From Anabaena azotica FACHB-119 (GTDB lineage: Bacteria; Cyanobacteriota; Cyanobacteriia; Cyanobacteriales; Nostocaceae), in assembly GCF_014697625.1 (NCBI RefSeq), contig NZ_JACJSG010000009.1, forward strand, positions 1-64,000: a stretch of DNA of 64,000 bases, read 5' to 3'. The notes beneath the pieces were generated by a model. The model saw only the letters and a list, made by a program, of their open reading frames with translations, did not search any database and was not told the origin of the DNA. Position 1 is the stretch's first letter, and every line of letters starts with the position of its first letter. The position numbers were made by a program, and so were the translations under genes. Positions 59,256-64,000 of the stretch are shown piece after piece.

Positions 59256-60020
59256 ATGGGAGATTTATTAATAATGCCGGAAACCCCCGGATTAGGAGAA
59301 CAGGCGCTGAGTAAAGCGGCAGAGTTCGGGTTATCTAACCAGTTAGATGAAGTCGAAAATCTCGATATAGATATCAAAACCGATCCACTGAAAATAGTCC
59401 AGGGACAGGTGGATAAGGTCAAGATTGAGGGTGCAGGTTTGGTAATGCAAAAAGACCTCCGTGTAGAGTTAATGCAAATGCAGGTCAATAATGTTGCCAT
59501 TAATCCTTTAAGTGCAGCCTTTGGCAAAATTGAACTGACCAAACCCACAGTCGGTAGTGCGCGGGTTGTTTTAACAGAAGCAGACATTAACCGCGCCTTC
59601 AATTCTGAATTTGTGCTTGCCAAAATTCAAAACCAGAAAATACATATTAACGGGCAGTTGAAAACTGTTAAGCCTCAACAAATAGACTTCCGCTTACCAG
59701 GTGAAGAAAAAGTAGCAATAAATGCTGACATTCTCTTAGTTGAAAATAACGAAACTCACAAGGTTGCCTTCACCGCCGTACCGCAAGTTAATGCTAGTGG
59801 CACATCTGTGTCACTGGAAAATGTTACCTACGGCGAAGAAGCAGAAATTTCCCCAGAATTAACACAAGAGTTCGTAGAACAAACTAGTGAAATTTTAAAC
59901 CTCAGCAACTTCGATTTAGAAGGTATGAGTTTGCGACTAAAGCGACTACAGGTAGAAACAGGCAAACTCACGCTGCAAGCGGAAGCTTATGTAGAACAAA
60001 TTCCCTCAACTAATAACTAG
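59256..60020 (+). CDS. DUF2993 (LmeA-like) phospholipid-binding protein
   Basis: The 254-residue protein opens with GLGEQALSKAAEFGLSNQLDEVENLDIDIKTDPLKIVQG. It continues as repeated beta strands (KVKIEGAGLVMQKDLRVELMQMQVNNVAI, ARVVLTEADINRAFNSEF), the DUF2993 pattern of tubular lipid-binding folds. No signal peptide is seen. An internal ATG six codons later is an alternative start. It precedes the DUF2231 gene by 14 bp, so the two are probably co-transcribed. Confidence 0.86.
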   Translation: MGDLLIMPETPGLGEQALSKAAEFGLSNQLDEVENLDIDIKTDPLKIVQGQVDKVKIEGAGLVMQKDLRVELMQMQVNNVAINPLSAAFGKIELTKPTVGSARVVLTEADINRAFNSEFVLAKIQNQKIHINGQLKTVKPQQIDFRLPGEEKVAINADILLVENNETHKVAFTAVPQVNASGTSVSLENVTYGEEAEISPELTQEFVEQTSEILNLSNFDLEGMSLRLKRLQVETGKLTLQAEAYVEQIPSTNN

Positions 60021-60034
60021 TAGGATACTGAATT

Positions 60035-60595
60035 ATGGAAACCACAGATACAACTACTACAGGTTCCTCTGCTTCCTCTCCATTTCCGAATATTCCCCCC
60101 ATTATTGAAACAGACGATCGCGAGTATCGTGATACAGGTGTACCAAGTACAGTGGCGATCGCCGGACACCCCCTCCACCCCCTCAGCGTGATTTTCCCCA
60201 TCGCCTTCCTAGCCGCCGCCTTGGGTAGCGACTTCGGTTACTGGCTAACCCGTGATTACTTCTGGGCTAGGGCTTCTATCTGGTTAATTGGCTTGGGTTT
60301 AGGAGGCGGACTCATCGCCGCCGCCACAGGCTTAAGCGACTTCTTAAAAATTGAACGTGTCCGCAAGCGTAACGCTGGTTGGGTGCATTTAATTCTCAAT
60401 GTGTCCATCCTCGTTTTGACACTGGTAAACTTCCTTGTCCGCTTGGGTAATATTGACGGCAGAATCTTACCTTGGGGACTATTAATCTCTCTAGTTGTTG
60501 GTACTCTAACTAGCGCTTCTGGCTGGTTCGGTGCAGAACTTTCTTATCGCCACAAAATCGGCGTAGTAGGGGCTGGTAGTAAGAGATATCCCTAG
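60035..60595 (+). CDS. DUF2231 integral membrane protein
   Basis: The 186-residue protein has an acidic Ser/Thr-rich N terminus. Four membrane segments with the DUF2231 signatures follow: IAGHPLHPLSVIFPIAFLAAALGSD (containing HPLHP), LIAAATGLSDFLKIE, GWVHLILNVSILVLTLVNFLVR and GTLTSASGWFGAEL. Histidines near the membrane surface suggest haem or metal binding in some members. It is the second gene of an operon with the DUF2993 protein, and a hairpin follows at 60675. Confidence 0.9.
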   Translation: METTDTTTTGSSASSPFPNIPPIIETDDREYRDTGVPSTVAIAGHPLHPLSVIFPIAFLAAALGSDFGYWLTRDYFWARASIWLIGLGLGGGLIAAATGLSDFLKIERVRKRNAGWVHLILNVSILVLTLVNFLVRLGNIDGRILPWGLLISLVVGTLTSASGWFGAELSYRHKIGVVGAGSKRYP

Positions 60596-60674
60596 TTAGG
60601 GGTGTAAGGGTATAGGGGTGTAGGGGAAAAATTACTACTCCCGACTCCCTTCAATTTATTGACACTCCCGAAAA

Positions 60675-60724
60675 ATAACCATCATCCTGTCTCTACTCAT
60701 TGTGGTAGTGATGGGTTTTTTGTT
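60675..60724 (+). terminator. Rho-independent terminator downstream of the DUF2231 gene
   Basis: AACCATCA and TGATGGGTT form a stem with one bulge, followed by TTTTTTG. It closes the DUF2993/DUF2231 operon. Confidence 0.65.
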
Positions 60725-60804
60725 TAATTCCTAATTTTCTACCATTACTTGTTACCCATTACCAGCCACCAAGATATGATAAGAACTTAAGCGCACATGA
60801 TATT

Positions 60805-61026
60805 ATGCAGATAAAGGTTAAAGTTAAACCTAATTCCAAACAACAAAAAATTGCTGAAGAGGATGATGGTAGCCTGACAGTACACCTAAAATCCCCTCCG
60901 GTAGATGGTAAAGCTAATGAAGAGTTAATCAAACTTTTAGCGGAAAAATTTGCTGTGCCAAAATCTCATATCACAATTAAATCTGGTTTATCTTCGAGAC
61001 AAAAGTTAATTGAGATTGACACATAA
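60805..61026 (+). CDS. DUF167 (YggU-type) protein
   Basis: The 73-residue protein matches DUF167: [41 protein letters not shown] and [17 protein letters not shown]. Family members are small, widespread and of unknown function. The gene is single, with STRR repeats after it. Confidence 0.92.
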   Translation: MQIKVKVKPNSKQQKIAEEDDGSLTVHLKSPPVDGKANEELIKLLAEKFAVPKSHITIKSGLSSRQKLIEIDT

Positions 61027-61093
61027 GGAAGGGATAGAGGCGCTTAGGCTAGGGACTAGGAAGGTAGTAAGGAGAGCAGAAGGGCAAAGAATA

Positions 61094-61150
61094 ACAACTG
61101 ATAACTGATAACTGATAACTGATAACTGATAACTGATAACTGATAACTGA
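61094..61150. repeat. Long STRR array (AACTGAT)
   Basis: About seven tandem perfect AACTGAT units, the longest regular heptamer run in the window, lie between the DUF167 and GST genes and touch the GST stop codon. Confidence 0.9.
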
Positions 61151-61154
61151 CAAA

Positions 61155-61787
61155 TTACCAGTCGTAGCATAATTGCGGTTCATGAGTGATACTAATATAC
61201 CCAGATTGAGATTTGACTCTTTCTATCCACGCTAGAATAGCGGGGAATTGTGTTAACTCAAATCCACCTTCATCAGCGACGTGAGTGTATGCAAACAAGG
61301 CGATATCAGCAATTGTGTAACGCTCACCCACAAAAAAGCTCCGGTGTTGCAAATGATTTTCCATCACTTTGAGAGCTGCGTAACCAGGTTCACGTTTTTG
61401 TTCTAAAGCTGCAAGATATTCTTCAGCTTTACCTAAAATAGAAACCCAAAATCGTGATGTGGCAATATATGGTTCATGACTGTATTGTTCAAAAAATAAC
61501 CATTGCATGACTTGGGCTTTTAAATAGCGATCGCTTGGTAAAAATTCTGTATATTCGCTCAAGTAAAGCAATATAGCATTTGATTCTGCTAAATACTTGC
61601 CTGGAGCAATTTCTAAAACTGGTATTCTCCCGTTAGGATTTTTACTTAAAAACTCTACACTGCGGCTCTCTCCTTTCAAAATATTCACTTCTACTCGTTC
61701 AAATGGCATACCCATTTGTGTTAACAAAAGTCTCACTTTATAGCCATTGCCTGAAGGTAAAAAATCGTACAAACGTAAGGTTTCCAT
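61155..61787 (-). CDS. Glutathione S-transferase family protein
   Basis: The 210-residue protein has the GST fold. The N-terminal thioredoxin-like part has LRLYDFLPSGNGYKVRLLLTQMGMPFE, NPNGRIPVLEI and the glutathione-gamma-Glu site ESNAILLYLSE. The helical C-terminal half has FVGERYTIADIALFAYTHVADEGGFEL. The N-terminal Ser/Asn positions suggest a bacterial theta/nu-like class, with substrate unknown. It is divergent from the SRAP gene. Confidence 0.9.
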   Translation of the reverse strand: METLRLYDFLPSGNGYKVRLLLTQMGMPFERVEVNILKGESRSVEFLSKNPNGRIPVLEIAPGKYLAESNAILLYLSEYTEFLPSDRYLKAQVMQWLFFEQYSHEPYIATSRFWVSILGKAEEYLAALEQKREPGYAALKVMENHLQHRSFFVGERYTIADIALFAYTHVADEGGFELTQFPAILAWIERVKSQSGYISITHEPQLCYDW

Positions 61788-61991
61788 GTAGAAATTAAGA
61801 TAGAGAATATGTTACGAAGTTAAGGTGTAAAATACAATATCTTACAAAAGTATTCTTGATTAACAGGATAATTATCTTATTTAATTTATGTTTTTATTAA
61901 AGATAAAAATTATTTGCATAAATAAAAATTAATCTGTTAATTAAGGTGAGACAGAAATGTTTTTTTTGATGCAATATGTTAGAATAACAAT

Positions 61992-62693
61992 ATGTGTGGA
62001 AGATTTACTTTAACCCAGTCAGCAGAAGCATTAGCCGAAGTTTTTCATGTCCAGCAACGGCTGGATTTAGAGGCTCAATATAACATTGCACCTACGCAAA
62101 CTGTAGTGACATTGTTACATAACGCCGAAACTAACAAACGAGAATTTCACAAGTTTCGATGGGGTTTAATACCCTCGTGGGCGAAAGATCCGACAATATC
62201 AACCAAGCTCATCAACGCCAGAGCCGAGACTATTGCCGAAAAACCCTCTTTTCGTTCAGCCTTCAAGCAAAGACGCTGCTTAGTAGTAGCTGATGGCTTT
62301 TATGAATGGCAAAGACATCAGGCTAAAAAGCAGCCATTCTATTTTCGGCTACGAGATGAGCAACCCTTTGGCTTTGCGGGATTATGGGAAAAATGGACAA
62401 ACCCTGATGGGGAGGAAATTAGCTCCTGTACAATTGTCACTACAGCAGCAAACGAACTACTGCAACCCATCCACGACCGAATGCCAGTAATTCTCTCCCC
62501 CCAAGATTACGATTTGTGGTTAGATCCCCAACAGCAAAAGCCCCAAGCGTTACAACACTTATTATCCCCCTATCCAGCCTCAGAAATGACCGCCTACCCA
62601 GTCAGCACCCTAGTCAATAGCCCAAAACACAACAATGCAGATTGTATTATCCCCCTCGAAGAGCAGAATAGCTCTCTAAATCAGTTACATTAA
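61992..62693 (+). CDS. yedK: SRAP domain protein (YedK/HMCES-type)
   Basis: SRAP proteins crosslink abasic sites in single-stranded DNA through the amino-terminal cysteine. The 233-residue protein starts MCGRFTLTQS, so Cys2 becomes exposed after Met removal. It carries LINARAETIAEKPSFRSAF, RRCLVVADGFYEW (catalytic Glu) and the histidine of LQPIHDRMPVIL. All key residues are present. No SOS box is obvious upstream. Confidence 0.93.
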   Translation: MCGRFTLTQSAEALAEVFHVQQRLDLEAQYNIAPTQTVVTLLHNAETNKREFHKFRWGLIPSWAKDPTISTKLINARAETIAEKPSFRSAFKQRRCLVVADGFYEWQRHQAKKQPFYFRLRDEQPFGFAGLWEKWTNPDGEEISSCTIVTTAANELLQPIHDRMPVILSPQDYDLWLDPQQQKPQALQHLLSPYPASEMTAYPVSTLVNSPKHNNADCIIPLEEQNSSLNQLH

Positions 62694-62700
62694 CTATTGG

Positions 62701-62790
62701 ACTGGGGATTGGGGATTTAATCAGTGAACAGTTATCAGTTAACAGTTATCAGGTTATTTTCACTGACAAACTACTCAGGACTCAGGACTG
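62701..62790. repeat. STRR repeats
   Basis: GGGGATT and CAGTTAT/CAGTTAA heptamers lie between the SRAP gene and ycf3. Confidence 0.8.
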
Positions 62791-62822
62791 ATCACTCGTT
62801 ACCAAAACAATAGAAACACAAT

Positions 62823-63344
62823 ATGCCAAGAACGCAAAAAAACGATAATTTTATTGATAAATCCTTTACTGTCATGGCAGATATCATTCTCAAGATACTG
62901 CCAACCAACAAAAAAGCTAAAGAAGCCTTCGTTTATTACCGAGATGGGATGTCAGCGCAGGCAGAAGGGGAGTATGCCGAAGCATTAGAATATTATGAAG
63001 AAGCCCTCACCTTGGAAGAAGATACCAACGATCGCGGTTATATTTTCTACAACATGGGGCTAATATATGCTAGCAACGGCGACCACGAAAAAGCCCTAGA
63101 ACTTTATCACCAAGCCATTGAAAATAATCCCAAGCTACCCCAAGCCTTGAATAATATTGCCGTTATTTACCACTACCAAGGCGAAAAAGCCAAAGAAGCT
63201 GGTGATAACGACGGTGGCGAAGCACTGTTTGACAAAGCCGCAGACTATTGGGTACGCGCCATTCGCATGGCTCCCAATAACTACATCGAAGCGCAAAACT
63301 GGTTAAAAACCACCGGACGGATGCAAATTGACGTATTCTTTTAG
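62823..63344 (+). CDS. ycf3: Photosystem I assembly protein Ycf3
   Basis: Ycf3 helps assemble the photosystem I reaction-centre subunits. The 173-residue protein opens [20 protein letters not shown]. Three TPR units follow ([76 protein letters not shown]), with the C-terminal [19 protein letters not shown]. Length and ends are those of the family. STRR repeats flank both sides, so it is probably monocistronic. Confidence 0.96.
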   Translation: MPRTQKNDNFIDKSFTVMADIILKILPTNKKAKEAFVYYRDGMSAQAEGEYAEALEYYEEALTLEEDTNDRGYIFYNMGLIYASNGDHEKALELYHQAIENNPKLPQALNNIAVIYHYQGEKAKEAGDNDGGEALFDKAADYWVRAIRMAPNNYIEAQNWLKTTGRMQIDVFF

Positions 63345-63425
63345 TCATTGGTCATTGGTCATTGGTCATTAGTTTTTGACCACTGACCACTGACCACTGA
63401 CAACTAACCACTGACAACTAACAAA
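63343..63425. repeat. STRR repeats (GTCATTG, ACCACTG)
   Basis: Three GGTCATT units and three ACTGACC/ACCACTG units fill the gap from the ycf3 stop to gatC. Confidence 0.88.
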
Positions 63426-63428
63426 ATT

Positions 63429-63719
63429 ATGATTGACCGCGAACAAGTCCGTAAAGTAGCATTGCTTGCACGTTTGGAATTAACTCCAGAAGAAGAGGAA
63501 CAATTCACTACTCAACTAGGGAGTATTTTGGATTATGTCGAACAACTAAATGAATTAGATGTTACTAATGTACCTCCCACAACAAGAGCAATTGATGTCA
63601 GCAACGTCACCAGAAAAGATGATCTGCAACCCTACGCTGACAGAGAAGCTATTCTGAGCAGTGCGCCTGAACAAGAAGGCGAATTCTTCAAAGTACCCAA
63701 AATTCTTAATGCTGAATAG
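63429..63719 (+). CDS. gatC: Aspartyl/glutamyl-tRNA(Asn/Gln) amidotransferase subunit C
   Basis: GatC is the small clamp subunit of the GatCAB amidotransferase that makes Gln-tRNA-Gln. The 96-residue protein matches the family: [55 protein letters not shown] and the C-terminal [11 protein letters not shown]. gatA and gatB are not in the window, as is common in cyanobacteria where the three genes are dispersed. Confidence 0.96.
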   Translation: MIDREQVRKVALLARLELTPEEEEQFTTQLGSILDYVEQLNELDVTNVPPTTRAIDVSNVTRKDDLQPYADREAILSSAPEQEGEFFKVPKILNAE

Positions 63720-63721
63720 TC

Positions 63722-63785
63722 ATTAGTCCATAGTTCAAAACCTGAATGTTTGCTTTCAACTGATAACTGATAACTGATAACTGAC
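63722..63785. repeat. STRR repeats (AACTGAT)
   Basis: GTCATTAGTCCATAG followed by four AACTGAT units separate gatC from the last gene. Confidence 0.85.
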
Positions 63786-63798
63786 CAAGGAGTAAATT

Positions 63799-64000
63799 AT
63801 GGGTCTGGGTGTTCTCAAAAATGGTCAGTGGATACCAGAGCGGGAGCAAGAAGATTCCCAAGGTAAATTTATCCGTCCCTCAACTACATTTCGTCACCAG
63901 ATTACAGCCGATGGTTCTAGTGGATTTAAGGCTGAATCTGGACGATATCATTTGTATATTTCTTGGGCTTGTCCTTGGGCTTGTCGCACGGCAATTATGC
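63799..64000 (+). CDS. Glutathionyl-hydroquinone reductase, cut by the window edge
   Basis: The first 67 residues are visible: MGLGVLKNGQWIPEREQEDSQGKF, then YHLYISWACPWACRTAIM. The CPWA-x-R motif is the active-site signature of the Xi-class GST (YqjG/ECM4) enzymes, which reduce glutathionyl-hydroquinones. AAGGAG lies eight bases before the ATG. The rest of the gene is outside the window. Confidence 0.85.
   Translation, partial: MGLGVLKNGQWIPEREQEDSQGKFIRPSTTFRHQITADGSSGFKAESGRYHLYISWACPWACRTAIM

Noticed and set aside
61094..61150. CRISPR-like appearance of tandem repeats
   Set aside because: Units are 7-8 bp without unique spacers, so these are STRR arrays. No cas gene is present.
1..64000. 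tRNA genes
   Set aside because: I looked for the GGTTCGA-type T-arm and a CCA-side acceptor in the gaps and saw none. A tRNAscan run would be needed to be certain.

Overview
The window is chromosomal DNA from a filamentous, heterocyst-type cyanobacterium close to Nostoc/Anabaena/Trichormus. The evidence is the abundance of the HIP1 palindrome GCGATCGC, heptanucleotide tandem repeats (STRR) in most intergenic gaps, and cyanobacterial marker genes: psb27, psb30 (ycf12, a 40-codon gene), ycf3, ycf51, a PatA-independent set of large PAS/GAF sensor kinases, and DUF families typical of the phylum. The genes read as core chromosome with scattered small mobile elements. I see no prophage, CRISPR array or tRNA gene.

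Layout. 1-5.7 kb: the 3' end of a 5S rRNA with its terminator, a TPR protein, a decayed TnpB-like relic, a cell-wall amidase and DNA primase. 6-16.5 kb: a very large hybrid sensor kinase, an ArsR-type regulator, an aminotransferase/iron-alcohol dehydrogenase operon, Ycf51 and an RsbRD-type sensor kinase. 16.5-23.4 kb is the main accessory stretch. It holds an orphan terminator (possible sRNA or attenuator), small hypothetical proteins, a bicupin, an Asp/Asn beta-hydroxylase-like dioxygenase and, divergently, a hydantoinase plus maleate-isomerase-like operon. 23.4-34.2 kb: hisS, aroA, psb27, a GH-like secreted protein, a broken VapC relic, an HMA protein, a HepT/MntA toxin-antitoxin pair and polA. 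34-50 kb: lipoproteins and membrane proteins, pdxH, argB, aroK, arfB, a Ser/Thr kinase, a DUF697 GTPase, psb30 and recJ. 50-52.4 kb: an intact TnpB element with a divergent ribbon-helix-helix gene, abutting the 3' end of a secreted-protein gene. 52.4-64 kb: allA, a two-component pair, a half-size cyanovirin-N homologue, a hemerythrin protein, DUF2993/DUF2231, a GST, SRAP, ycf3, gatC and the start of a glutathionyl-hydroquinone reductase.

Most of the structure outside genes is repetitive. At least four MITE-like families can be defined by eye from internal copies. Family A has a TIR near CTAnTGGCGTGACCGGACTAA and an AACGCAGATR core. Family B has the TIR GGACTTACG and one copy flanked by TATAAGT on both sides. 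Family C has TATAGCAG ends, with four copies in 2.4 kb. Family D is a 158-bp palindrome with an 18-bp perfect TIR. STRR heptamers and an octamer array fill many gaps, and in several places have become coding sequence (recJ, the kinase C terminus, the aroK C terminus, possibly dnaG).

The best candidate for an undescribed system is the 19.0-23.4 kb enzyme group. A 2-oxoglutarate-dioxygenase-like protein and a bicupin lie next to a complete-metal-site hydantoinase, which is translationally linked to an Asp/Glu-racemase-superfamily protein that seems to lack both usual catalytic cysteines. The substrate cannot be named from sequence.
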